From NCBI RefSeq assembly GCF_018343695.1, contig NZ_JAGYPJ010000001.1:693001-757000 (forward strand): a stretch of DNA of 64,000 nt. Direction: 5' to 3'. The position numbers were made by a program, and so were the translations under genes. The notes below the pieces were generated by a model. The model saw only the letters and a list, made by a program, of their open reading frames with translations, did not search any database and was not told where the DNA came from. The stretch comes from Lederbergia citrisecunda. Its GTDB lineage: Bacteria > Bacillota > Bacilli > Bacillales > Bacillaceae_C. Of the stretch, positions 35,373-43,947 are shown piece after piece; positions within the stretch are counted from its first letter, which is position 1, and every line of letters begins with the position of its first letter.

Positions 35373-36260
35373 TTGAGCCTCGAAGTGGAATTAATCCTTG
35401 ATGTGAAAGCAGAACTTGGAGAAGGACCTTCATGGGACGGGGATTCTAACGTATTGTATTGGGTAGATATTCTCGGAAAATGTATCCATACATATGAACC
35501 TACCACTGGCAAGACTGGAATGATTCAATTACATGAGCATATTGGAGCAGTCGTACCTAAAAAGGGCGGAGGTTTTGCCGCGGTTCTGCAAAGTGGATTT
35601 TATGAAGTTGATCTACCTTCTGAGAAATTGACAGCGATCGCAGACCCTGAAGAGCATTTACCAAATAATCGTTTTAATGATGGAAAATGCGACCCTAAAG
35701 GACGGTTTTGGGCTGGAACGATGCCATATGATGGTGAGGAAGGGAAAGGGAATTTTTATGTCCTTGAACCGAATGGTCATGTTAAAAAGGTGTTGGATAA
35801 TATAACATGTTCCAATGGAATCGCTTGGAATCCCGAAAATACAACTATGTATTATATTGATACCCCAACAAGGCAAGTGGCGGCATTTGATTATGATCTT
35901 GAAACTGGGGAGATATCAAATAGACGTGTGGCTGTTGAAATTCCTCAAGGAATGGGTGTACCGGACGGGATGACATCTGATGTAGAGGGGAATATTTGGG
36001 TGGCGCATTGGGGAGGTTATCGAGTTACAAAATGGAATCCGAATACAGGAGAAATGTTGGATTCTATTCCGATTCCTGCACCACAAGTGACATCATGTGT
36101 TTTTGGTGGAAATAATATGGATGAGTTATATATAACAACTGCTAGAACAGGCTTGGACGAAGAAACATTAAGGGAGTATCCTCATACTGGTGGTTTATTT
36201 ATGATAAAAACGAATACTAAAGGAGCTCCAACCTTTAAATTCGGAAATTTAAGAGACTAG
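35373..36260 (+). CDS. SMP-30/gluconolactonase/LRE family protein
   Basis: This 295-residue six-bladed beta-propeller lactonase is likely to hydrolyse aldono-lactones to sugar acids. Family motifs: AELGEGPSWDGDSNVLYWVD (metal Glu near residue 15), NNRFNDGKCDPKGRFWAGTM (about 97-116), CSNGIAWNPENTTMYYIDTP (Asn near 146-148) and VPDGMTSDVEGNIWVAHWGG (metal Asp near 197). The start is TTG 35373, 8 bases after AAAGGA; no better start exists. Together with the isomerase-like gene and the hexuronate island it suggests sugar-acid metabolism, but it is a single gene here. Confidence 0.88.
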   Translation: MSLEVELILDVKAELGEGPSWDGDSNVLYWVDILGKCIHTYEPTTGKTGMIQLHEHIGAVVPKKGGGFAAVLQSGFYEVDLPSEKLTAIADPEEHLPNNRFNDGKCDPKGRFWAGTMPYDGEEGKGNFYVLEPNGHVKKVLDNITCSNGIAWNPENTTMYYIDTPTRQVAAFDYDLETGEISNRRVAVEIPQGMGVPDGMTSDVEGNIWVAHWGGYRVTKWNPNTGEMLDSIPIPAPQVTSCVFGGNNMDELYITTARTGLDEETLREYPHTGGLFMIKTNTKGAPTFKFGNLRD

Positions 36261-36510
36261 AATGTTAAATGACAATAAAGATGTTTAATTATGTTTATAA
36301 ATTCTAATCATAGTACTCATTTAAAAGGAAATGTTGGTTAAGGGACGTTTTCAATAAAATTGGATATTTTTGTTGAATTATAGAAGAGAGTGTAAACGTT
36401 CCTCTTTAACTAATGGAGCAGGTTAAAAAAGTTATTTGTAATTGAATTCTGAAAAATTAGTTATATATTTAATTTCAGATTTGAGTAAAAAATACAAAGG
36501 CGGTATTAAA

Positions 36511-37023
36511 TTGACCGAACTTAAACTGATTAATACTTACAAAAGCGAACTTCAAAGTTATTCATTGGAACAGCTAAGATATATATCAGAAGAAGGGGTT
36601 TGGTCTATTGGGCAAATGTATGACCATTTAATTCTTGTTGCCCATGAGTATCTAGATAATATGGAAACATGTGCTACCTTAAGTAATGAACAACCCCTAG
36701 GGAAAACGGAGTTTGGTGAGCATTTATATAGTAACGGAGGGTTTCCACCAATTAAAATTAAATTACCGGATGAACTAAATACTCCACCTAATAATTCGGA
36801 TAGCAAGGACGAACTTATTAGTAGATTGGAACAAGTAATTTTAAGGATGAGCAAATGGGAATCGAAAGTGGATAATATAAACCCAAATTATAAAGTCGAG
36901 CATGGAGGATTCGGTTGGCTTAATGCAAAGGAATGGTATGATTTGGTTGGTATGCACTTTCGTCATCACTTGCGTCAAAAGGACGAGTTAGAACAAAGGT
37001 TTGTTAAGTACCGGGTGCGTTAG
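36511..37023 (+). CDS. DinB family protein
   Basis: About 170 residues with a DinB_2-type four-helix bundle. The three metal-ligand histidines are plausible: MYDHLILVAHEY (about 36-47) and the C-terminal MHFRHHLRQKDEL (about 150-162). Members include bacillithiol transferases and many unknowns, so no reaction can be assigned. TTG 36511 follows AAAGGCGG at 7 bases; the in-frame start at 36442 would add a weakly supported 23-residue leader. It stands alone, with 250 bases upstream holding no gene. Confidence 0.75.
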   Translation: MTELKLINTYKSELQSYSLEQLRYISEEGVWSIGQMYDHLILVAHEYLDNMETCATLSNEQPLGKTEFGEHLYSNGGFPPIKIKLPDELNTPPNNSDSKDELISRLEQVILRMSKWESKVDNINPNYKVEHGGFGWLNAKEWYDLVGMHFRHHLRQKDELEQRFVKYRVR

Positions 37024-37157
37024 TAAAATAGTTATAGGTCTTTTTTGCAGTTCTTTTCCATATTTCCAATAGGAGCAATTGTAGAATATTACTTTGTTTT
37101 AACAACATTATTGAATTTAATGAATACAGGTTAAAGAAAAGTATATAACTATTTTTT

Positions 37158-37186
37158 GAACACCGTTCCTTATCGGAACGGTGTTA
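37158..37186. other. Perfect hairpin after the DinB gene
   Basis: AACACCGTTCC and GGAACGGTGTT are exact complements around a TTATC loop. No T-run follows on either strand, so it may be a weak terminator or another structural element. Confidence 0.55.
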
Positions 37187-37287
37187 TGTGTGGTTTGAGT
37201 ATTAAGATTAAACAATTTTTTTGTTAATAAACATAGAATGATCGTTAAAGGGTAAACTGTCCAAAAGAAAAAATAGGAGGTTTACGT

Positions 37288-38082
37288 ATGGAAGATCACT
37301 CAATGACTTTAAAAAATAAAGTAGCCATCGTAACCGGTGCTGCCTCGGGTATTGGTGCAGCATCAGCGATAAGACTTGCAAAATCAGGTGCCTCTGTTGG
37401 ACTTCTTGACCTAAAAGAAAAGAATGCAGAAAAGGTAAAACATGAAATAGAACAGATTGGCGGAAAAGCGATTATTATGGATGTCGACCTATCTGATCCA
37501 GAGCGGGTGGAAAGCTCCGTTAATCAAGTAGTCTCAGAATTTGGACGACTTGATATTGTGTTTGCGAACGCTGGTATAAATGGAGTTATTACACCAATAG
37601 AAGATTTTGCACCAGATGAATGGGATCATACCATTTCCACAAATTTAAAAAGTACATTTTTAACTGTAAAATTTTCCATACCTCATCTAAAAAAAGATGG
37701 CGGTAGTATCATTATTACGAGTTCGGTTAATGGTAACCGAAAATTTTCAGGCATAGGCATGTCTGCATACAGCAGTTCAAAGGCAGGGCAAATGGCGTTT
37801 GGAAAAATGGCTGCTCTAGAACTAGCCAAATATAAAATTCGTGTGAATATTATTTGCCCAGGTGCGATAGAAACAAATATTGGAGAAAACACGCATCCGA
37901 ATGAGGAAAAACTAAAAAAGGTGCAAATTCCAGTAGAATATCCTGAAGGAAGCCATCCACTCGAGGATCGGCCTGGGCAACCTGAACAGGTTGCCAATCT
38001 TATTCACTTTTTAGCATCCGATGCGTCCAATCATATTTCTGGTTCTGAAATATATATTGACGGAGCGGAAACGTTGTTATAG
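37288..38082 (+). CDS. Short-chain dehydrogenase/reductase (SDR)
   Basis: This 264-residue classical SDR has TGAASGIGAASAIRLA (about 16-31) for cofactor binding. The Asp at the end of strand 2 (GLLDLK) suggests NAD preference. FANAGING (about 92-99), catalytic Ser in ITSSVNG, YSSSKAG (Tyr/Lys, about 162-168) and the C-terminal ISGSEIYIDGAETLL are present. Substrate unknown; similar proteins act on sugars, sugar alcohols or steroids. ATG 37288 follows AGGAGG at ideal spacing. Convergent with clpE, with a repeat array and terminator in between. Confidence 0.87.
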   Translation: MEDHSMTLKNKVAIVTGAASGIGAASAIRLAKSGASVGLLDLKEKNAEKVKHEIEQIGGKAIIMDVDLSDPERVESSVNQVVSEFGRLDIVFANAGINGVITPIEDFAPDEWDHTISTNLKSTFLTVKFSIPHLKKDGGSIIITSSVNGNRKFSGIGMSAYSSSKAGQMAFGKMAALELAKYKIRVNIICPGAIETNIGENTHPNEEKLKKVQIPVEYPEGSHPLEDRPGQPEQVANLIHFLASDASNHISGSEIYIDGAETLL

Positions 38083-38145
38083 ATTAATGAAAGTTCTTTT
38101 GTCCGTTTTTAGATGTACTGGAGTAATTACCTGAGACTATTTGGG

Positions 38146-38362
38146 ACGAAAATTCAATTGTTCGGGAAGTAATTGTTGAAAAAGTCACAATTCCTTCTCG
38201 CATTTGATCCAATCGGGAAGGAACTGTGGGTAAATGTCACAATTCTTTCCCGCATTTGTTTGAATCGGGAAGGAAATTAGGAAAATGTCACAATTTCTTC
38301 TCGCATTTGATCGAACCCGGAAGGATTTAGGAATATGTCATGATTTGGTCTCGAATAAGCTC
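38146..38362. repeat. Second tandem array, about 4 units of 50-52 bp with dyads
   Basis: GTCACAATT-type unit anchors occur at 38184, 38236 and 38287, with a decayed GTCATGATT at 38337 (steps 52, 51, 50). A partial unit precedes them. Each unit reads GTCACAATTCTTTCCCG, then CATTTGATCGAA, then TCGGGAAGGAA and a short spacer. The dyad TTCCCG-n13-CGGGAA can form a hairpin. It is not similar in sequence to the 52-bp array at 19897-20728 but has nearly the same pitch. It lies between convergent genes. Confidence 0.85.
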
Positions 38363-38424
38363 CTAATGAAGATCGATATGCGGTAATCAGATCTGTAGAG
38401 GTTAAATATGATAGCAGGTATAAA

Positions 38425-38458
38425 AAAACTGTCCAGCCGTAATGGCTTGGACAGTTTT
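38425..38458. terminator. Bidirectional terminator SDR / clpE
   Basis: AAAACTGTCCA pairs with TGGACAGTTTT, with inner GCC/GGC; T-rich on both strands. Confidence 0.8.
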
Positions 38459-38466
38459 ATTCATAA

Positions 38467-40587
38467 TTATGAACGTGAAACTAAAGTAATATCATTTTCC
38501 GATAACACAGCTTGCAAATTCTTTTCCTCAGGATAATCAAGGATAAAATCAGCTATTTTATCTTCCAAATGTTCTTGGATAACCCTACGAAGGGCGCGTG
38601 CTCCGAAATTTGGATGGTATCCTAGTTCAACTAACTTTTCTTTTACCTCATCCGTAACTTCAAGTTTCATTTCTTGTTCAGTCAAACTTTGATCAAGTTC
38701 ATTTAGTAGAAGTTGAACAATTGATATTAAATGACTTTTTTCTAGCTTATTAAATTCAATAATATTATCAAAGCGGTTCAAAAACTCTGGTTTAAAGAAA
38801 GAACCAAGTGATTCAAGAATGCTTGTTTCTTTTACAACATCGCTTTTACCGAAACCTACTTGAATTTGTTTTGCTCCGCCTGTGCCAGCGTTACTTGTCA
38901 TAATGATGACAGTATCTTTAAAACTAACAGTTCTTCCTTGACTATCTGTAAGGCGTCCATCCTCAAGAATTTGTAGGAACATGTGCTGCACGTCTGGATG
39001 TGCTTTTTCGATTTCATCCAAAAGAATAATGCTATATGGATTCCTACGAACTCTTTCTGTTAATTGGCCAGCTTCTTCATGGCCGACATATCCAGGAGGA
39101 GAGCCAATTATTTTTGAGACACTATGTTTTTCCATGTATTCGCTCATATCAAGGCGAATAAGAGCATCCTTCGTTCCAAATAGTTCTTCAGCTAAGCTCT
39201 TAGTCAATTCTGTTTTCCCTACACCAGTTGGACCGACAAATAGGAAGGAGCCAATTGGACGATTTTTTGCTTTTAATCCTGCTCTACTGCGGCGAATTGC
39301 TTTGGACACTTTTTTTACAGCTTCCTCTTGGCCAATGACCTTTTTAGCAAGGTTTTCTTCAAGATGCTTCATTTTTAGCTGCTCTTCGCTTTGAAGCTTT
39401 CCAACAGGAATTCCTGTTTTGAATTCAATAATGTCTTGGATATGGCTAACCTCAACAATAGGCTTGTTTTTACTTGAATGATCGTTTAACGACTTTTCAA
39501 GACTTAATTCCTCTTCACGAAGTTTGGCAGCGAGTTCATAGTTTTCTTCAGATAATGCTGCTTGTTTTTCTTGTTCAATTTCAGAAATTCGTTGCTGTAC
39601 ATCTTCATAATTTGGTGATTTCATTGTCAAGTTTAACTTCGATCCTGCTTCATCCATTAAATCAATCGCTTTATCTGGTAGATAACGATCTTGAATGTAT
39701 CTGCTGGAAAGCTCCACACATGCTTTAAGAGCAGCTTCACTGTATTTTACTTGGTGATAGTTTTCATATTTTTCTCTTAGTCCTTGTAGGATTTCAAGAG
39801 CTTTGTCGATAGAAGGTTCTCCGACCTGAACCGGTTGAAAGCGTCGCTCAAGAGCAGCGTCTTTTTCAATTTGTCTATATTCTTTTAATGTTGTGGCGCC
39901 GATAACTTGAAGTTCGCCTCTAGCAAGAGCAGGCTTTAATATATTTCCAGCATCCATTGATCCTTCTGCAGAACCAGCACCGACTATGAGATGTATTTCG
40001 TCGATAAACAATAAGATGTTTTTTCGTTCCTGTAACTCTGTAATTAGTTGTTTCATTCTTTCCTCAAACTGACCTCGAATACCTGTGTTGGCTACAAGTG
40101 AAGCAACATCAAGCAAATAAACCTCTTTATTTATTAATTTTGCAGGAACGTCTTTTTCGATAATTTTTAAGGCAAGTCCTTCGGCAATGGCAGTTTTACC
40201 AACACCTGGCTCCCCAATTAATACTGGATTGTTTTTATTCCTCCGGTTCAAAATTTCAATAACTCTTTCGATTTCTTTTTCGCGTCCAATAACGGGATCG
40301 ATAAGCCCCGCTTTAGCAGCATCATTTAAATTTCGACCAAATTGATCTAGAAATCCATTTTTTCTATCATTTGTTTTTGTTTTTACTTTGTTATTTATAT
40401 GATTTTCCGGCATAGAAAAGCCTTTGAAAAAATCTTCAAATCCACTTGGACCTTGCATTGAGGCACTTAGTTTTTCTTTTTCTATTGCATAGCATTCAGA
40501 ACAAAATGGTAAGTTCTGTTTATGACCATTAATATTTAAATGGAGTTGAATGTTTGCATGATTCGTTTGACATTTACTGCATAACAT
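38467..40587 (-). CDS. clpE: ATP-dependent Clp protease ATPase subunit ClpE
   Basis: ClpE is a 706-residue HSP100 unfoldase of the CtsR regulon that works with ClpP. The N-terminal zinc finger LCSKC ... FCSEC (about 2-36) sets ClpE apart from ClpC. AAA-1 has Walker A GEPGVGKTAIAEG (about 135) and Walker B LLFIDEIH; a UVR-like coiled segment (EENYELAAKLREEE) follows. AAA-2 has GPTGVGKTELTKS and ILLDEIEKAHPDVQ. ATG at 40587 follows GGAGGATT and matches the family start; a longer frame reaches 40722 through the regulatory region and is not real. Three CtsR boxes lie upstream. Confidence 0.96.
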   Translation of the reverse strand: MLCSKCQTNHANIQLHLNINGHKQNLPFCSECYAIEKEKLSASMQGPSGFEDFFKGFSMPENHINNKVKTKTNDRKNGFLDQFGRNLNDAAKAGLIDPVIGREKEIERVIEILNRRNKNNPVLIGEPGVGKTAIAEGLALKIIEKDVPAKLINKEVYLLDVASLVANTGIRGQFEERMKQLITELQERKNILLFIDEIHLIVGAGSAEGSMDAGNILKPALARGELQVIGATTLKEYRQIEKDAALERRFQPVQVGEPSIDKALEILQGLREKYENYHQVKYSEAALKACVELSSRYIQDRYLPDKAIDLMDEAGSKLNLTMKSPNYEDVQQRISEIEQEKQAALSEENYELAAKLREEELSLEKSLNDHSSKNKPIVEVSHIQDIIEFKTGIPVGKLQSEEQLKMKHLEENLAKKVIGQEEAVKKVSKAIRRSRAGLKAKNRPIGSFLFVGPTGVGKTELTKSLAEELFGTKDALIRLDMSEYMEKHSVSKIIGSPPGYVGHEEAGQLTERVRRNPYSIILLDEIEKAHPDVQHMFLQILEDGRLTDSQGRTVSFKDTVIIMTSNAGTGGAKQIQVGFGKSDVVKETSILESLGSFFKPEFLNRFDNIIEFNKLEKSHLISIVQLLLNELDQSLTEQEMKLEVTDEVKEKLVELGYHPNFGARALRRVIQEHLEDKIADFILDYPEEKNLQAVLSENDITLVSRS

Positions 40588-40610
40588 GGATATCAATCCT
40601 CCAGTTTGAT

Positions 40611-40627
40611 TTTGACTAACTTTGACT
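40611..40627 (-). promoter_or_regulatory. CtsR box 1 of clpE
   Basis: On the minus strand AGTCAAA-gtt-AGTCAAA, a match to the CtsR direct heptad repeat RGTCAAA-n3-RGTCAAA. Confidence 0.8.
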
Positions 40628-40666
40628 ATTCGTTTAAAAATAAAAAGGCTTAATAGGAAGGGAGTA

Positions 40667-40683
40667 TTTGACCTATTTTGACC
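40667..40683 (-). promoter_or_regulatory. CtsR box 2 of clpE
   Basis: On the minus strand GGTCAAA-ata-GGTCAAA, a perfect CtsR operator just downstream of the -10. Confidence 0.9.
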
Positions 40684-40693
40684 TTGTATACAC

Positions 40694-40722
40694 ATTATAC
40701 ACTGACCTTTTTTGACTTTCAA
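40694..40722 (-). promoter_or_regulatory. clpE promoter with overlapping third CtsR heptad pair
   Basis: Minus-strand -35 TTGAAA (40717-40722), a 17-base spacer, then -10 TATAAT (40694-40699). AGTCAAA-aaa-GGTCAGT (40701-40717) overlaps the spacer. CtsR bound here would block RNA polymerase directly. Confidence 0.82.
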
Positions 40723-40805
40723 CCATTTTCTAATTTTCTTGGATTTTTTTTCGTTGCATTACATATGGTTTAAGAGGATAGAAAATGGAGAAGAGGGGCA
40801 ATGTA

Positions 40806-41855
40806 TTGAAAAAATGGACAGGCGCTTTACAAGTGGCTGCAGTATATGTTGGTACTGTTATTGGTGCCGGATTTGCAACAGGAAGAGAGATCGTTGAGTT
40901 TTTTACTCAATATCGTTTTTGGGGAATTATTTCTATTTTAATAGTTGGATATTTGTTTATTTTTCTTGGGACAAAAATAATGTTAAAAGCTATTCATATC
41001 CAAGCTACTTCGTTTGAGCAGTTCAATGTATATTTATTTGGAAATATTTTATCTAAAATTATGAATGCATTTATGATGATTATGTTACTTGGGGTATGTG
41101 CGGTTATGCTTTCAGGAGCGGAAGCGCTTTTTACAGAACAGTTAGGTTTTTCTTATACGATTGGTTCTATTGTGACAATCTCTCTTTCTTTATTTGTTAT
41201 GGCAGTAGGTGTGAAAGGTTTATTTGCTGTTAATACATTCGTTGTTCCGATGTTAATTATTTTTAACTTCATTCTTTTGTTTAACTCGATTAGGAGTAAC
41301 GAAATATTTACTTCCTTACTCCATATTCCGGAAGGCCTTATAAGTATAAAAGCGATTATCTCCGCCTTTTCGTATGCGGCATTTAACCTCGCTCTTGCTC
41401 AAGCCGTGCTTGTACCGATTGCAGTAGAAATTAATGACAAAGCAATTGTAAAGCTTGGTGGATTTATTGGTGGATCATTATTGACGATCATATTGTTTTC
41501 CAGTCATATAATTTTATCATCACTTCCAAATCCCATTCTATTTGATATTCCGATGGCAATCATCGTAAAAGGTGCTGCAAGTGGGATTTATTTTATCTAT
41601 TTACTGATTATTTATGGAGAGATTTTTACGTCATTGATAGGAAATATGTATGGCTTGGAACGTCAAATACATCGTTACGTTCCGATAGGGAGCTTTTGGA
41701 TCCATGGTGGCATCATCATTTTAGTTTATATAATCAGTAGAGTAAATTATGGAGAATTACTCAGCATTTTATATCCTTTTTTTGGATACGTGAGTTTGAT
41801 TTTTTTGTTCATCCTCTGGATGAAACCTCTATCCAGCAATGAAAAAAGCGGCTAA
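40806..41855 (+). CDS. ykvI: YkvI family membrane protein
   Basis: This 349-residue protein has about ten hydrophobic helices. The N-terminal ALQVAAVYVGTVIGAGFATG (about 7-26) has the helix-breaking G-x-G pattern of LeuT-fold amino acid transporters, to which YkvI is distantly related. Other recognisable parts are VGVKGLFAVNTFVVPMLIIF and FSYAAFNLALAQAVLVPIA. Its substrate is not known. TTG 40806 is chosen because GAGGGG lies 9 bases upstream and homology starts with KKWTGA. The neighbourhood clpE-ykvI (divergent) is the one I recall from B. subtilis. Confidence 0.85.
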   Translation: MKKWTGALQVAAVYVGTVIGAGFATGREIVEFFTQYRFWGIISILIVGYLFIFLGTKIMLKAIHIQATSFEQFNVYLFGNILSKIMNAFMMIMLLGVCAVMLSGAEALFTEQLGFSYTIGSIVTISLSLFVMAVGVKGLFAVNTFVVPMLIIFNFILLFNSIRSNEIFTSLLHIPEGLISIKAIISAFSYAAFNLALAQAVLVPIAVEINDKAIVKLGGFIGGSLLTIILFSSHIILSSLPNPILFDIPMAIIVKGAASGIYFIYLLIIYGEIFTSLIGNMYGLERQIHRYVPIGSFWIHGGIIILVYIISRVNYGELLSILYPFFGYVSLIFLFILWMKPLSSNEKSG

Positions 41856-41868
41856 TCAAATAGCCGCT
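41847..41868 (-). terminator. Terminator of the lipoprotein gene
   Basis: AGCGGCTA pairs with TAGCCGCT across a 6-base loop; on the minus strand it is followed by TTTTTTC. It overlaps the end of ykvI. Confidence 0.7.
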
Positions 41869-41939
41869 CCACATTGTTGACAAACGTTTTCAGCTAGTCT
41901 GAATGTGTCTACAAACTGAAAGTTAATCAATTTAAGTTT

Positions 41940-42635
41940 CTATTTCTTTTCAATTGTTTCTGCCATCTTTAAAAATGGATCTAAATAATTTAGTTCTTTT
42001 GTAGTAAAGATCGTTAGCTTTAAGATTTGGTCATCCTTTTTCAATAAATAGGCTGTAACGACCTCATCATCCTTCTCGGCTTGATATATATGTGCATTTT
42101 CCAACCATTTAGAGTGTTTCACTTGTAATTGTGTAACTTCGGAATTTACAGCAGTTAATTGTTCTTTAATCGTTGATACAGAATCATCCATATCCGTTTC
42201 AGATGGTAGAATTTCAATCCTCATAAAGTGGCGGTCGTTTTCTTTTAAATAAAGGACATCTTTATTAGGTTCCTCACCAGTCAATTCAAACTCTGGTAAT
42301 ATATATAGTGAATAGTCCTGGTTATCGCTTGAGCGTAAGAAAGCTGTATCTTCCTTTTTTTCCTTATTCACTTCATACGATAAATTCATTTCAAATAATC
42401 TAATTTTCTGTGAAGCATCTTCTTGATCGACACTTTGCTTCTCGTCGTTTTCTGCATTAGTGTCATTTTCCTCTTCAACTACTTTATCTCCTTTTGCGGT
42501 GGAATTTTTCTCTTCTTGGTTTTCTCCCGCACCACTACCATTCGTTAAGTTGGCTTCACGACCGCTAGTTCCACACGCTGCTAATAAAAGTATTGCTAGA
42601 AAACAAGCAGCCATGAATTTTATTGTTTTCAACAT
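41940..42635 (-). CDS. Lipoprotein of unknown function
   Basis: 231 residues with a clear lipoprotein signal: KTIKFMAACFLAILLLAACG, with the cysteine near residue 21. A low-complexity, acidic linker follows (about 25-72, many Asn, Glu, Asp and Lys), as in surface-tethered proteins. The folded part (about 75-231: KIRLFEMNLSYEVNKE, DYSLYILPEFELTGEEPNKD and LKLTIFTTKELNYLDPFLKM) shows beta-rich alternation but no motif I can name. It lies between ykvI and a CPBP protease gene on the same strand as the latter. Confidence 0.72.
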   Translation of the reverse strand: MLKTIKFMAACFLAILLLAACGTSGREANLTNGSGAGENQEEKNSTAKGDKVVEEENDTNAENDEKQSVDQEDASQKIRLFEMNLSYEVNKEKKEDTAFLRSSDNQDYSLYILPEFELTGEEPNKDVLYLKENDRHFMRIEILPSETDMDDSVSTIKEQLTAVNSEVTQLQVKHSKWLENAHIYQAEKDDEVVTAYLLKKDDQILKLTIFTTKELNYLDPFLKMAETIEKK

Positions 42636-42715
42636 CTTGACTTCCTCCTTGAGTAAAATCCCTTTTGCTTTGTTAGACGCTGTTGTAGAAAAAAACGTTA
42701 CAATTTGATATTAAA

Positions 42716-43327
42716 TTACGATAGAGGGAAGATAATTAAGAGGAGAAGATCAAAAATCAAATGGGAGACGATTAATAATGGCATGCTTCGTTTCCATGCG
42801 TACAATACTCCCCAAACAAGTCCACTTACAAACGCTGCAATAGTAAGAATGAGATATCCAGTAAGACAAAAAGCAATTGCATTAATAAATGCTGAAGCCA
42901 ATATAGCTTTTCCGATACTCATTTTCTTCATTAATCTTTTTAAGACGAACCCTCTCCAAAATATCTCTTCACCTGGAATAATGATTAAAAACAACACAAA
43001 ATAATGCCATATCCATTCGAGAGAGAATCGCGTGTATAGTTTCGATACTTGTGAGTTAAAGCCTTTAGGTAAAAAGGAAATGAGCCAATCTCCTGCAGCG
43101 AATAATAAAAATAATGCCACTCCCGAAAGAATTCCAATGGATAAATATTGTCTCGTTGAGACTTCATCGTCCAGTTTTTCATTTATGATGGCAAAGCTTA
43201 TTAAAAACAACATGGTTGCAGTATATAAATACCAAAATACTTGTTTGCTTTCAAAAGATATATATATTAAAAAGAATGCCAATAAAAATCCAATCACTAG
43301 TTTCCAGTCTATTATTTTATTTTTCAT
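42716..43327 (-). CDS. CPBP family intramembrane glutamic endopeptidase
   Basis: 203 residues with about seven hydrophobic helices. The Abi/CPBP motifs are present: IIIPGEEIFWRGFVLKRLM (EExxxR, about 120-138), FINAIAFCLTGY, where the family usually has FxxxH, and LIVSHLIFDLLLL (HxxxD near the C-terminus). These proteins are eukaryotic Rce1-like proteases; in Firmicutes some act in bacteriocin immunity or regulated proteolysis. The second motif here lacks the usual histidine (A-F-C instead of x-x-H), so activity is less certain. The start at 43327 follows GGAAAGGAAG; the longer frame to 43423 has no support. Confidence 0.8.
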   Translation of the reverse strand: MKNKIIDWKLVIGFLLAFFLIYISFESKQVFWYLYTATMLFLISFAIINEKLDDEVSTRQYLSIGILSGVALFLLFAAGDWLISFLPKGFNSQVSKLYTRFSLEWIWHYFVLFLIIIPGEEIFWRGFVLKRLMKKMSIGKAILASAFINAIAFCLTGYLILTIAAFVSGLVWGVLYAWKRSMPLLIVSHLIFDLLLLIIFPLS

Positions 43328-43540
43328 TATGTCTTCCTTTCCAGTAAAAATATCCGAACTAAAAAAACAGGCTATGTAAGATCTCATTTTTTGAGTGATG
43401 TAAAGGAAAGAGACTCTTGGCAAAGTGGTGCCAATATAGACCAGTTAATTCCGGCATTTGTTAAATAGTTACGTGCCGTAATCTTACGACAAGCTTCAAC
43501 AGTGGAAATCAAATTACAAGTTTATCAGAAACAAAAAATA

Positions 43541-43566
43541 AAATGCAAGCGAGGACGCTTGCATTT
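43541..43566 (-). terminator. ykvS terminator
   Basis: AAATGCAAGC pairs with GCTTGCATTT across GAGGAC; on the minus strand it is followed by TATTTTTTG. Confidence 0.8.
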
Positions 43567-43756
43567 AAACGTTTACAGATTCTTGAATTATTTTATAATT
43601 TTTATGATTGACAACCGTTTTTTCTTCTAAGTCGAAGTCGCGATAATTTTCCATATAAGTTAAATCTACTATGACAGAGTTCTCATTTATTTTTTCGACA
43701 ATCCCTTGCAGACCATCTTTAAATTCAATGATGTTTCCAACTTCAGCGATTTTCAT
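43565..43756 (-). CDS. ykvS: DUF2187 family protein YkvS
   Basis: This 63-residue small cytoplasmic protein with a KOW/SH3-like beta pattern (VGNIIEFKDGLQGIVEKINE, SVIVDLT) is the DUF2187 family of B. subtilis YkvS. No function is established. Minus-strand GGGGGAGAG lies just before the ATG at 43756. It sits alone between the CPBP gene and the MoxR cluster. Confidence 0.82.
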   Translation of the reverse strand: MKIAEVGNIIEFKDGLQGIVEKINENSVIVDLTYMENYRDFDLEEKTVVNHKNYKIIQESVNV

Positions 43757-43947
43757 TTATGCTCTCCCCCTTGCTTTTCATCTATTTCTAGTGTTAATTC
43801 AAGGTGTAAAACGCTTTTGGTAATATATTGCACTATTTTTAATAAAAGTGCAAGGTGAAATACACAATGTATGACAAAAGAGGTATTATATAGAAAAAAA
43901 CTAAAACTGGAAATACTGCTAATCTAAGATGAAGAGGAGGAATAATC

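Noticed and set aside
36391-36404. TGTAAACGTTCCTC as a cre site before the DinB gene
   Set aside because: The right half fails the conserved C, it is more than 100 bases before the gene, and a DinB protein has no clear reason for carbon control.
38083-40597. Prophage, restriction or defence system near the repeat array
   Set aside because: No integrase, nuclease, toxin or phage structural gene is seen anywhere in the window; flanking genes are housekeeping.
40588-40722. N-terminal extension of ClpE
   Set aside because: It reads through the promoter and CtsR boxes; the zinc-finger start at 40587 has a proper ribosome binding site.
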